Assembly: GCA_964512995.1 (NCBI GenBank) | Contig: CAZELM010000008.1 | Span: forward strand, 75,659 to 139,658 | DNA: 64,000 bases | DNA from: CAZELM01 sp964512995 | GTDB taxonomy: Bacteria > CSSED10-310 | Direction: 5' to 3' | Part shown: positions 45,350 to 54,705 of the stretch, one piece after another | Numbering within the stretch: the stretch's first letter is position 1 | Layout of the letters: each line of letters begins with the position of its first letter | The notes under the pieces: generated by a model | What the model was told of the DNA's origin: nothing | What the model saw: only the letters and a program-made list of their open reading frames with translations | The model's database searches: none | Translations under genes and position numbers: made by a program

Positions 45350-46981
45350 ATGAACAATACCGGTGAAGAACGCGTTTTTCCGAGTCGTTATCTGGTGATC
45401 AGTATCATCCTGTTGCCGCTTCTGCTGGGTATTGCCGATCATGGCATGTGGACGCCGGATGAACCCCGAGAAACCCAGATGGCCTGGGAGATGCTGAACG
45501 GCGGCTCATGGATCGTCCCACAACTCGCAGGTGTGCCGTTCGTGGAAAAACCCCCGTTATACTACTGGAGTCTGGCGGGAATGATGGCGATCTCCCGGGA
45601 TTTTCTTGAACCCGTTCACTCCGCCCGGATCGCCTCTGCCATTTTTTCGTTTCTGAATCTCCTTCTGCTGGTATGGCTGGCCAGTGGATTTCTGGAGTGG
45701 CATCGGGCCTGGCAGGTCGGGATGATCTTTTCCACAATGGCCGGGTTTCTGGAACTGAGCCACTGGATTCGGATCGACTCGCTGTTGTGCATGCTGATCA
45801 CCGGATCGATCGCCTGTTTTTTACGGCCGGTGCCGAGCCGGTTTCAAGGCATATGTCTCGTGACCGGATATCTGTTCATGGGATTGGCTTTTCTCACCAA
45901 GGGCCCCATCGGTCCGGTCATGATCGGACTGGTGTGGATGACGATGGTGATTGTGGATCGTCGTTGGCTGACGGGCGATCTCCCGGCACATCTGACTGGT
46001 TTTCTGGCATGCATCGTTCTCTGTGCGGTCTGGATGATTCCATTTCAGCGAAGCGTACCCCCGGATCTCTTCCGCGAGTGGTTCTGGGATAACCAGTTCG
46101 GCCGGTTCCTGGGTTCGTCCCGGCATCTCGGTCATATCCACGGACCGACGTATTATCTGGGGCTTGTCTGGGGCATTCTGTTCCCGTGGAGCCTGATTCT
46201 GTTTGCATTGGTTTCGGGTCCGATCCGGCGACAGATCCATCGGTCATATCCCAGGATTTTATGGTGGGGAGCGCTGGCGTGGAGCTCTGGCGGGTTCGCC
46301 TTTCTCTCCATCTCCGGCACCAAGCGGTCGATCTATCTGTTTCCCCTGCTGCCGGGATTCGCTATCCTGATTTTTTTTCTGCTGGAGCAGCGGAGCCGCT
46401 GGTTGGAACGGGTTGTGCAATGCTTCTCGTATCTGATGGCCATCCTGGCACTTCTGTTCGCATTGACCACTCCGGTTCTGCAGGAGGGGCGATTCCAGGG
46501 GCTCGATATTTCCATCCATCCGATGGGAACGGCGGCGGCCCTGGGAGCCGTCATCTGCCTGTTCCGGCTCCGCCAAACCATCATCGAACGTCTGGCCTGC
46601 GTGACCGCTCTGGCATACGGTGCGATGATCATCACCCTGGTGCCGGTGTTCGACGGGATCAAGAATTATGCGCCGGCGATTGTCCGGTTCCATGAATCCG
46701 TTGATCCGTCCTTGAAACCACAGATCTGCGGATGGAACCTGGATCAGACCACTCGGGCTCTGTTTGCGCATTATACGGACTGGAACATTCCCTTGACGGC
46801 TGATCCTGACGTGTTGTCTGCGGTTCTGGATGGCACTCATCCGGAATATACGCATGTGATCGTTCAGATGGGAAAAAAGTTTCCACCACCGGAGACGTCC
46901 CTGCCACCTTGGCGGATGGTGATCACGGAACGAACGCAAACCGGCCGCGAGCTGGCTCTGATTGTGGAAGAGATAGAGTGA
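45350..46981 (+). CDS. ArnT-like glycosyltransferase family 39 membrane protein
   Basis: About 543 residues. The first periplasmic loop holds HGMWTPDEPRETQMAWEML with the catalytic Asp/Glu pair of GT39/PMT-fold enzymes, followed by the family's GSWIVPQLAGVPFVEKPPLYYW, then FLTKGPIGPVMI and about eleven transmembrane helices. ArnT moves 4-amino-arabinose from undecaprenyl phosphate to lipid A; relatives mannosylate proteins or add other sugars, so the donor and acceptor here are open. The start at 45350 is supported by AGAAG six bases upstream; the frame extends another 12 codons. The C-terminal soluble domain is present. Confidence 0.87.
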   Translation: MNNTGEERVFPSRYLVISIILLPLLLGIADHGMWTPDEPRETQMAWEMLNGGSWIVPQLAGVPFVEKPPLYYWSLAGMMAISRDFLEPVHSARIASAIFSFLNLLLLVWLASGFLEWHRAWQVGMIFSTMAGFLELSHWIRIDSLLCMLITGSIACFLRPVPSRFQGICLVTGYLFMGLAFLTKGPIGPVMIGLVWMTMVIVDRRWLTGDLPAHLTGFLACIVLCAVWMIPFQRSVPPDLFREWFWDNQFGRFLGSSRHLGHIHGPTYYLGLVWGILFPWSLILFALVSGPIRRQIHRSYPRILWWGALAWSSGGFAFLSISGTKRSIYLFPLLPGFAILIFFLLEQRSRWLERVVQCFSYLMAILALLFALTTPVLQEGRFQGLDISIHPMGTAAALGAVICLFRLRQTIIERLACVTALAYGAMIITLVPVFDGIKNYAPAIVRFHESVDPSLKPQICGWNLDQTTRALFAHYTDWNIPLTADPDVLSAVLDGTHPEYTHVIVQMGKKFPPPETSLPPWRMVITERTQTGRELALIVEEIE

Positions 46982-47106
46982 AGAAGTGGTCAGTGGACAG
47001 AGAAAAGAGTAACCCGCCCATATACCCCTCGCCATTTGTGGAGAGGGGATGGGGTTTGAGGTAAAAGTAAGTGGACAGTGAAGAAAGTAGTCCCACAGGG
47101 TGTTGG
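46982..47106. other. Short intergenic region with direct and inverted repeats
   Basis: It carries a direct repeat (AGTGGACAG at 46991 and again at 47070) and a CCCCTC...GAGGGG inverted repeat (about 47027-47049). It separates two same-strand genes, so it may be a small degenerate repeat element and not a terminator. Confidence 0.45.
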
Positions 47107-49152
47107 ATGAAAGGGTGCAATGTAAAAAATCTGTTTGATTATCCGCGGTATTGGGCTGCGAAGTATCTCCCGGTTCCTGTTCTGCCGATGACTGTCGCGG
47201 AGATGGCGGATCTGGGATGGGATTCGTGTGACATCATCATTGTCACCGGCGACGCCTATGTCGATCATCCGAGTTTTGGCATGGCGCTGATCGGACGGGT
47301 TCTCGAAGCGCAGGGATTCCGTGTCGGCATCATCGCGCAACCCGACTGGAGAAACAAACGGGGATTCATGGCGCTCGGTAAACCCAACCTGTTCTTCGGT
47401 GTGACCTCCGGAAACATGGATTCAATGGTGAACCGGTATACCGCCAACGCCCGGATACGCTCCGATGACGCCTATTCGCCCGATGATGCGCCTGGCAGGC
47501 GGCCGGATCGGGCGGTGATCGTCTATGCCCAGCGATGCCGGGAAGCGTATCCCGATGTCCCCATCGTTCTTGGCGGGATCGAGGCGAGTCTCCGCCGGGT
47601 GGCGCATTTCGACTACTGGTCGGAAAAAATCCGCCGTTCGATTCTGTTGGACGCGAAAGCCGACATCCTGGTCTATGGGAACGGGGAACGGCCGGTCATC
47701 GAAATCGCGCATCGAGCAGCCTCCGGGGAGCCACTCCGCAACATGGCCGATATTCGGGGAACCGCCGTGGTGTGCGCTCCGGTCGAAACCATTTGCGCGG
47801 ATCAGGCGGGGTCTAAGACCGATTCCCGATGGGAGCGGCGGATCGCAACTCCCAGACCAAATCCGAATCTCAGTGAGGCAGCCGTTCTGCCCCTGCCATC
47901 GTTCGAAACGGTTTCCCGGGTTCCGGAGTCTCTGAACGTACTCACGCGGATCATCCGCGAGGAGTGTCATCCGGTGTCCGGACGGATCCTGATCCAGAAT
48001 CATGGAACGCAGGCGGTCCGGATCAATCCGCCGGCATTTCCGCTGACGACCGAAGAGATGGACTGGGTGTATGAGTTGCCGTATTCGCGGAAACCGCATC
48101 CGGTGTATGCGGGAGCGAAAATGACGGCCCATGAGATGATTCAGCATTCCATCACGATCATGCGGGGGTGTTTTGGCGGGTGTGCGTTTTGTTCCATTAC
48201 CGAACATGAAGGCCGGCGTATTCAAAACCGATCGGAAGTGTCGATTTTGCGGGAGATCGAGACGATCCGCGATACGGCGTCCGGATTTACCGGTTTTATT
48301 TCCGATATCGGTGGGCCGACTGCGAACATGTACCGGATGGGATGCCGGGATTCCGGATTGGAGTCAGTGTGCCGGCGGTTGTCGTGTCTGTATCCCGCGA
48401 TCTGTCCGAATCTGAATGCGGATCACGGGCCGTTGATCCGGCTGTACCGGAAAGCGCGGGAGCTGCCGGGCATTAAAAAGGTATTTGTTTCGTCCGGGGT
48501 TCGTTACGATCTGGCGTTGAAATCATCGGATTATATCCGGGAGCTGGCGGTGCATCATACGAGCGGCCTGCTGAAAGTCGCTCCGGAACATACCCAACCG
48601 GAGCCGCTGGCGTGTATGTTCAAGCCGGAGATCGCGGTGTTCGAGTCGTTCCAGAGGGTGTTCGAGCGGATGTCCAGACAGGCGGGAAAGGAGCAGTATC
48701 TTGTTCCCTATTTCATTGCGGCGCATCCGGGAACGACGGATGAAGACATGATTCAACTGGTGCTGTGGATGAAGCGGCACCGGATCCGGGTGGATCAGGT
48801 GCAGACATTCCTTCCGTTGCCAATGACGATTGCGACAGCAGTGTATCATTCCGGCCGGAAATATACGCGGAAACCCGATGGGAGCGACGATGTGGTATTT
48901 GTACCGAAAGGCCTGAGAATTCGTCGGCTTCAGAAAGCGTTTCTTCGATACCATGATCCGGCGAACTGGCCGATGCTGCGGGAGTATCTCCGGAGTACGG
49001 GGCGGCATTGGCTGATCGGGAATGGACCGGAGCATATTGTTCCGATATTTCAGCCGGCGGGATTCCGTTCCGCGAGTGATCGACGTGGAAAAGGGTACCG
49101 ATCGGGTAACGAAGGCATTGGTGTTTCTCCCTCCCTCCGCCGGCCCGGATAA
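47107..49152 (+). CDS. YgiQ family radical SAM protein
   Basis: About 681 residues. The N-terminal part is the YgiQ-specific domain (RYWAAKYLPVPVLPMTVAEM, IVLGGIEASLRRVAHFDYWS), and the radical SAM core has MRGCFGGCAFCSITEHEG with the CxxxCxxC cluster cysteines, then VSILREIETI, LKVAPEHTQ and YFIAAHPGTTDEDM. YgiQ proteins are widespread but their reaction is unknown. The start is uncertain: ATG 47107 puts the first conserved residues 12 codons in; GTG 47071 is in frame further upstream. It is the last gene before a repeat-rich convergent junction. Confidence 0.93.
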   Translation: MKGCNVKNLFDYPRYWAAKYLPVPVLPMTVAEMADLGWDSCDIIIVTGDAYVDHPSFGMALIGRVLEAQGFRVGIIAQPDWRNKRGFMALGKPNLFFGVTSGNMDSMVNRYTANARIRSDDAYSPDDAPGRRPDRAVIVYAQRCREAYPDVPIVLGGIEASLRRVAHFDYWSEKIRRSILLDAKADILVYGNGERPVIEIAHRAASGEPLRNMADIRGTAVVCAPVETICADQAGSKTDSRWERRIATPRPNPNLSEAAVLPLPSFETVSRVPESLNVLTRIIREECHPVSGRILIQNHGTQAVRINPPAFPLTTEEMDWVYELPYSRKPHPVYAGAKMTAHEMIQHSITIMRGCFGGCAFCSITEHEGRRIQNRSEVSILREIETIRDTASGFTGFISDIGGPTANMYRMGCRDSGLESVCRRLSCLYPAICPNLNADHGPLIRLYRKARELPGIKKVFVSSGVRYDLALKSSDYIRELAVHHTSGLLKVAPEHTQPEPLACMFKPEIAVFESFQRVFERMSRQAGKEQYLVPYFIAAHPGTTDEDMIQLVLWMKRHRIRVDQVQTFLPLPMTIATAVYHSGRKYTRKPDGSDDVVFVPKGLRIRRLQKAFLRYHDPANWPMLREYLRSTGRHWLIGNGPEHIVPIFQPAGFRSASDRRGKGYRSGNEGIGVSPSLRRPG

Positions 49153-49185
49153 ACGATGAATCTGACAGGGTGTGGCGTGATCACA

Positions 49186-49400
49186 TCGGCATGATCCCCT
49201 CCCTCCGCCGGCCCTGATGGTGAAACCGGCATGTAACGCGATTCCCTCCCCCCGCCGGCCCTGATGGTGAAACCGGCATGCAACGCGATTCCCTCATGTA
49301 ATGCGATTCCCTCACCCCGCCGGCCAAGTTACTATATTGATCCATGCTGGATCGGCCGGCGACCCTCTCCCGGTCGCTGCGCTGGGAGAGGGTGAAGAAG
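49186..49400. repeat. Dispersed hairpin repeat, copy 3, with tandem 47-bp units
   Basis: A 47-bp unit containing CCGCCGGCCCTGATGGTGAA (first at about 49206, again at about 49253) leads into CCCTCACCCCGCCGGCC, about 40 bases, and the perfect 10-bp stem ACCCTCTCCC (49362-49371) / GGGAGAGGGT (49384-49393), then GAAGAAGGATCC. It lies between the converging ygiQ-like and collagen-like genes. Confidence 0.9.
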
Positions 49401-49426
49401 GATCCTGCAAAACCAACCTTATTCTG

Positions 49427-50890
49427 TCACATTTGCGCGATGGGTTTATTGCAGGTGATCCGGATGTTGACGGGTCCGCAGTAGACGACGGAGCCTGCTG
49501 ATTTTTCGATCCGGAGGATATTATTGGCGATCCGGGTGAAGGTCCATGCACCGCCACCATTCCCATTGTTATTGTTGTCGTAAACAACGAACGATTCCAG
49601 ATAGGCATTGTAGAAGACTTCCATGTGCCGGTACGCCCAGTGGCAACCTCCGCCGCAATGGGAAAACGCCGCCCGGATATCCATAAAAACACTGTGGGCA
49701 TCGGTGATCTGAACATCCGTGTACCATGCCTGATTGCTGCACGCAGTTCCGTCCATGACCAGAGTATATTCGCCGTCCAGATTCAGCCGGCCCTGTACAC
49801 GGGCATCTCCAACGATATCCAGAGGGGCTGCGGGAGATTCGGTTCCGATTCCCACATACTGAGTGGCATTGTTGTAATAGATGCCGGATCCGGCAGCGGA
49901 TCCATTGTCGTTGTATATGACCTGTTTGTTTGCTCCGGCAATGGGTCCGGTCGGCCCCGTCACACCTTGCGGTCCTGTCGGTCCAATGGGACCCTGAATG
50001 CCCTGTGGGCCGATGTCGCCTTGAGGTCCTGTCGGTCCGATGGGACCCTGAATGCCCTGTGGGCCGATCTCACCTTGAAGTCCTGTCGGTCCGATGGGAC
50101 CCTGAATACCCTGTGGCCCGATCGCACCCTGAGGTCCTGTCGGTCCGATGGGACCCTGAATGCCCTGTGGGCCGATCGCACCTTGAGGTCCTGTCGGTCC
50201 GATGGAACCCTGAATACCCTGTGGCCCGATCGCACCCTGAGGTCCTGTCGGTCCGATGGGACCCTGAATGCCCTGTGGGCCGATCGCACCTTGAGGTCCT
50301 GTCGGTCCGATGGAACCCTGAATACCCTGTGGCCCGATCGCACCCTGAGGTCCTGTCGGTCCGATGGGACCCTGAATGCCCTGTGGCCCCGTCACACCTT
50401 GCGGTCCTGTAGGACCAACCAGTCCACTGGGTTCTCCCGTCCATTCGCCGAGCGGATTCACGACCATCCCATATCCCTCGATACTGATGCTCCGCGGGTT
50501 GATACTTTGATCGAATACATCAAGGGCATTCTCGGAAATGAAAGCATATCCGCTGCTGGTGAATACCTGACGCGGTTGGAGTATCTGACCGTCGATTTCG
50601 ATCTCGATCCAGACGCTGGCATCGAAACTCAAATCGATCGGGTTGAGGATACCGAGTGTGATGTGAAAGATCCCGTCACTGAGCAGGATATCCGGCTGGG
50701 TCTCTGTCCATAACAGATTCCCGCCGATCTCCGAATCGTATAACCGAAATGTAAAATCAAATGTTCCGGACAGGGGATTGTTTTCCGCATCCATCAGATG
50801 TCCCTGGTAATTGATGGTATGTGGAATCGTTGCATGGCATATGGCACATATAAAGAAACTGATAACGAAAAGATGGGTTGATTTGTTCAT
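49427..50890 (-). CDS. Exported collagen-like repeat protein
   Basis: A 487-residue protein with a signal peptide (residues 1-20, cleavage near CHA/TIP). Residues 21-150 are a head domain (INYQGHLMDAENNPLSGTFD) often found before 'tail-fibre/collagen' regions in Gram-negative lineages. A collagen-like stretch follows of about ten Gly-X-Y blocks of 18 residues, IGPTGPQGAIGPQGIQGP, alternating Pro/Ser at one position, and a 170-residue C-terminal domain that may trimerise the fibre. The repeat DNA is highly uniform, which suggests recent expansion or gene conversion. It should be a surface or secreted fibre; the role is unknown. ATG 50890 has GGGAGG upstream. Confidence 0.88.
   Translation of the reverse strand: MNKSTHLFVISFFICAICHATIPHTINYQGHLMDAENNPLSGTFDFTFRLYDSEIGGNLLWTETQPDILLSDGIFHITLGILNPIDLSFDASVWIEIEIDGQILQPRQVFTSSGYAFISENALDVFDQSINPRSISIEGYGMVVNPLGEWTGEPSGLVGPTGPQGVTGPQGIQGPIGPTGPQGAIGPQGIQGSIGPTGPQGAIGPQGIQGPIGPTGPQGAIGPQGIQGSIGPTGPQGAIGPQGIQGPIGPTGPQGAIGPQGIQGPIGPTGLQGEIGPQGIQGPIGPTGPQGDIGPQGIQGPIGPTGPQGVTGPTGPIAGANKQVIYNDNGSAAGSGIYYNNATQYVGIGTESPAAPLDIVGDARVQGRLNLDGEYTLVMDGTACSNQAWYTDVQITDAHSVFMDIRAAFSHCGGGCHWAYRHMEVFYNAYLESFVVYDNNNNGNGGGAWTFTRIANNILRIEKSAGSVVYCGPVNIRITCNKPIAQM
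49969..50399. repeat. 54-bp tandem repeats encoding the collagen-like region
   Basis: Units encoding 18 residues repeat nearly identically through this part of the collagen-like gene; consecutive units alternate, giving a higher-order period of 108 bp. Long open frames on the opposite strand and in other frames here are by-products of the repeats. Confidence 0.9.
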
Positions 50891-51200
50891 TGTTTGACTC
50901 CTCCCTTGATAAAATCACATTGTTTTTCGGAGAACGCGCGATGAACCGTCGTTTATTCAATCTCCCGGATTGGATTTGATCCATCAATCCACTGAGCGTT
51001 TCATTTCTGTATAGGTGAATATATCATAACACGCATTCTTCCGACTATTATCAGTATCAGTTTGCCATAAATGATGATAAAGATAAATATCGAAACTGGT
51101 TTTATGGGAATCCATTCAGAATGGATTCCACCAATGATAATCTGTTGACGATGAGATGCTGGATTTCCAGATAGGGTGAAATGGAACGGGGGAGATATGG
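50891..51200. other. Divergent AT-rich promoter region
   Basis: These 310 bp separate the divergent collagen-like and DNA methyltransferase genes. The middle (about 51005-51105) is AT-rich, as expected for promoters of both. GGGGGAG at 51188-51194 is the ribosome site of the methyltransferase. No other element was recognised. Confidence 0.5.
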
Positions 51201-52751
51201 ATGGCGGATTCTGACATGGATATCCCGCTTATTCGATCGGAAAAAACAGGGATTAATCGTGATCAACTGAAGAGCCTTTTTCCAGAATTATGCGCAGAGG
51301 GTTCCATTGATATGGAATTGATCGAGCGAGTCCTGAGCGAGTTTATGGATACTGGGGAAGAGCGTTATGGGCTTGACTGGTGCGGGAAACGGATGGCATG
51401 TGAACGTGCGATGACTCCGTGTTCCGGAACGCTGACTCCCTGTCCGGATGAAAGTGTCGCCTGGGAGACCACCCGGAATATGATCATCGAGGGTGATAAT
51501 CTGGACGTGCTGAAACTCCTTCAGGAAAAGTATTCAGGAGCCGTATCTCTGATCTACATCGATCCGCCGTATAATACCGGGAAAGGATTCGTTTATTCCG
51601 ATCGGTTCCGGGATAATATCCGGCACTATCTGAAACGGTCCGGCGATGCCGCCAGCATCCGGAGCTTCGCCAGTCATCCTGAAATACAGGGGCGATTTCA
51701 TACGGAATGGTTGAACATGATCTGCTCACGGCTCTGCCTGGCGCGGCAGTTTTTGAGTCCGGATGGCGTGATTGCGATATCGATCGATGATCGTGAAATG
51801 GCGAATCTGCGAAAGGTATGCGATGACATTTTTGGAGAGGACCGGTTTGTCGCTCAGATTACAGTCGAATCGGATTCGAGACGACGGCAATACCGGGCGA
51901 TCGCCATCACTCACGAATACCTCCTGATCTATTCGAAAGAACGATCATTTGCGTTCAATACACTGACCGATGACCGGAAAACGTTCCGGTATCATGACGA
52001 GTATGGTGGATTTGATATTTACGAACTGAGAAATCGAAACAATTCGTTCAATGTGGAGAACCGGCCGAATCTGTATTATCCGTTCTGGGTCGATCCCGGC
52101 GAACCGGATACGCATGGTTTTTATCGGATTTCGGTCGATGCGGTGGAGGGGTGGGTCGAAACCTATCCCCAGGAGTCGCATGGAATTCGGACGGTATGGC
52201 GATGGAGCCGGGACCGGGCGGCTCCGGCAGTGAATTCGATCCTGGTAGCGCGGAGGCATCCGGATGGATTCTATCAGATTTTCAAGAAATATCGGGGGAG
52301 GTCATACGTGTTCAATTCCGTATGGGTCGATAATGCGATTAAAACCGACCGTGGAACATTGGAGATCAAAGCATTGTTCGACAACCAGAAAGTGTTCGAT
52401 CATCCGAAGCCGACTGCGTTGATCCAGCGGATTCTGGATATTTTTTCCCCGAGAGATGGTATTGTTCTGGATTTTTTTGCGGGATCCGGAACAACCGGGC
52501 ATGCGGTGATGGCGCAAAATGCCAAAGATGGTGGTCACCGGTGTTATGTTCTGGTGCAGCTTGCGGAGCCGCTCGATCCAGGTAATCGGGACCAGGCAGC
52601 AGCGGTATCAATGTGTGATCGGCTGAGGAAACCGGGTCATATCGCGGAACTGACCAAGGAACGGATTCGACGGGCCGGGCGGATGATCGGGGAGATGCAT
52701 CCGGGACTGGATCTGGATCTGGGGTTCCGGGTGTATAAATTCGATCGATAG
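51201..52751 (+). CDS. Orphan type III-like DNA adenine methyltransferase (Mod)
   Basis: A 516-residue beta-class methyltransferase: the catalytic motif IV YIDPPYNTGK (about residue 115) precedes the SAM motif FFAGSGTTGHAV (about 423). This order and the large target-recognition region between (YRAIAITHEYLLIYSK.., then the FDHPKPTALIQRI lead-in) match Mod of type III restriction systems. No Res helicase-nuclease gene adjoins; only repeats and a TatD gene follow. It may be a solitary regulatory or phase-variable methyltransferase, or what is left of a restriction system. ATG 51201 has GGGGGAG six bases upstream. The specificity cannot be predicted by eye. Confidence 0.9.
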   Translation: MADSDMDIPLIRSEKTGINRDQLKSLFPELCAEGSIDMELIERVLSEFMDTGEERYGLDWCGKRMACERAMTPCSGTLTPCPDESVAWETTRNMIIEGDNLDVLKLLQEKYSGAVSLIYIDPPYNTGKGFVYSDRFRDNIRHYLKRSGDAASIRSFASHPEIQGRFHTEWLNMICSRLCLARQFLSPDGVIAISIDDREMANLRKVCDDIFGEDRFVAQITVESDSRRRQYRAIAITHEYLLIYSKERSFAFNTLTDDRKTFRYHDEYGGFDIYELRNRNNSFNVENRPNLYYPFWVDPGEPDTHGFYRISVDAVEGWVETYPQESHGIRTVWRWSRDRAAPAVNSILVARRHPDGFYQIFKKYRGRSYVFNSVWVDNAIKTDRGTLEIKALFDNQKVFDHPKPTALIQRILDIFSPRDGIVLDFFAGSGTTGHAVMAQNAKDGGHRCYVLVQLAEPLDPGNRDQAAAVSMCDRLRKPGHIAELTKERIRRAGRMIGEMHPGLDLDLGFRVYKFDR

Positions 52752-52770
52752 AAGGGGTACTCTTGGCACA

Positions 52771-53590
52771 GGGTGATTGCGGGTCAGCGGTCTGAACCGC
52801 AGATTACGCTGATTGAATGGATGGCGCAGATGGGGGGATTGCCGATGACATTGGGTGGGATGTCCTTTATCCCCCAACTTATTCACCCGGTCAATTCGCG
52901 TCATCCGTTTTGTACCGGCACGCACCTATCAGCGTAATCCGATACATCTGCGTAATCAGCGGTTCAAACGTGTGCTCCGTAATCATCCGTTGCCAGTAGG
53001 ATTTCTTATCCGATCAATTCAAGGCATCCACATATCACCGACACTGTTGGAATTGGGTGATTGCGGGTCAGCGGTCTGAACCGCAGATTACGCTGATTGA
53101 ATGGATGGCGCAGATGGGGGGATTGCCGATGACATTGGGTGGGATGTCCTTTATCCCCCAACTTATTCACCCGGTCAATTCGCGTCATCCGTTTTGTACC
53201 GGCACGCACCTATCAGCGTAATCCGATACATCTGCGTAATCAGCGGTTCAAACGTGTGCTCCGTAATCATCCGTTGCCAGTAGGATTTCTTATCCGATCA
53301 ATTCAAGGCATCCCCAAAATACCGGCACTGTTGGCATTGGGTGATTGCGGGGTAGAGGTCTGAACCGCAGATTACGCTGATTAAACAGATGGCGCAGATG
53401 GGGGGATTGCCGATGGCATTGGGTGGGATGTCCTTTATCCCCCAACAGATTCACCCGGTCAATTCGCGTCATCCGTTTTGTATCGGCACGCACCTATCAA
53501 CGTAATCCGATACATCTGCGTAATCAGCGGTTCAAACGTGTGCTCCGTAATCATCCGTTGCCAGTAGCATTCCCTATTGGGCGGATACTG
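52771..53590. repeat. 284-bp element in three tandem copies
   Basis: Copies begin at 52771, 53055 and 53339 with GGGTGATTGCGGG and are nearly identical; the third is slightly diverged and ends near 53590. Each copy contains GAACCGCAGATTACGCTGATT near its start and ATCTGCGTAATCAGCGGTTC about 165 bases later, which are imperfect inverted repeats of each other, plus TCAATTCGCGTCATCCGTTT between them. It carries no gene. It lies between the methyltransferase and the converging TatD gene. Confidence 0.95.
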
Positions 53591-53726
53591 GGGACCATTT
53601 CAATCCTCAGCGAGGATTTCAAGTTTGTAAATACCTAAGTGTGGTTGCAGTTCTGAAAAATGTGGTCTATCTTTTCAACTTGTTATAACTATTCATATTT
53701 TATGCGTTTTTGACTCATTTTGAGTG

Positions 53727-54491
53727 TCAGAATGGCCCTGTTTTGCCAAACAACCGGTACGCGTTTTCCACCAGCTCCCGAGCCATCCGCTCGATCGGTG
53801 CTGAACGGATCCGGCACACCCGTTCCAGCACCAATTCCAGATCCGGCGGCTCCGCCATCCGGCCATCCGGCATCCGAACATACGGGCTGTCCGTCTCCAG
53901 CAGAATCCGCTCCACCGGCATCTGTTCCACAATCCGCTGAATCTGCCGGTGCTCCGGCCGAAGCAGATCCGGGCCGATTCCCAGAAACCACCCCCTCCGG
54001 AGATACTCCCGCGCCATTTCCCATGAACACGATATCCGATGGATCACGCCCCGGATCTCCGGATAGTCCGACAGGATAGACACCATCCGCTCGTGCGCCC
54101 GTACACAGTGGATGATCACCGGCAGTTCCAACGCTCCGGCCGACTCCAGTTGCATCCGCAGGGCCGTTTCCTGAACCGTCAGGGACGGCGCACCCCGGCG
54201 CAGATCCAGCCCGATCTCCCCGATCGCAGCCACGGGAGCCTGCATCGCCCACTCCTTCAGAAACGAAATATCCGACGGCAGAAACATGGGATGCACCCCG
54301 ATCGCCACCCAGCCATCCGGATGCCGGCGTTTCCAGTCCAGCGCGTGTTGCGATGACGGCCGGTCGTAGGACGGGATCATCACCGACACGACCCCTCGCG
54401 CCTTCCATTCAGACAGAAATCGGTCCGTATCCGACGAAAACGGCACGTCCGTCCCATGACAATGCGTATCAATCAGCGGATAGTGATCCAT
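53727..54491 (-). CDS. TatD family metal-dependent hydrolase
   Basis: A 254-residue TIM-barrel metal hydrolase. The metal ligands are present: HxH in LIDTHCHGTD, glutamate in AIGEIGLDLRRG, histidines in IIHCVRAHER and VIHRISCSWE, and aspartate in LLETDSPYVRM. TatD proteins are 3'-5' DNA exonucleases or related hydrolases. The start at 54491 is chosen because it directly precedes the first metal-binding strand; 19 further codons upstream are in frame. It is a single-gene unit. Confidence 0.9.
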   Translation of the reverse strand: MDHYPLIDTHCHGTDVPFSSDTDRFLSEWKARGVVSVMIPSYDRPSSQHALDWKRRHPDGWVAIGVHPMFLPSDISFLKEWAMQAPVAAIGEIGLDLRRGAPSLTVQETALRMQLESAGALELPVIIHCVRAHERMVSILSDYPEIRGVIHRISCSWEMAREYLRRGWFLGIGPDLLRPEHRQIQRIVEQMPVERILLETDSPYVRMPDGRMAEPPDLELVLERVCRIRSAPIERMARELVENAYRLFGKTGPF

Positions 54492-54705
54492 ACCAGCCCC
54501 CCCCGATCCTTTCCGTCCGGATTGTATCAACCGGCGCTGCGAATGCAATCATCCCGTTGACAGCAGCCCGGCGGGGCGATACCGTGAATCATATCCACGA
54601 CGGTTCGGACGGAACTGGGCCGATCCCTTTCCGGAAATCAGGCTCATTCACCGAATCCGATCACAGAAATATCGGAAACGATTTTTTTTTTTCGGGAGTT
54701 GCGTG

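Noticed and set aside
49625..50713. Long plus-strand open frame antisense to the collagen-like gene
   Set aside because: It is a by-product of the 54-bp coding repeats; its translation is repetitive, unlike any known protein, and lacks a start site.
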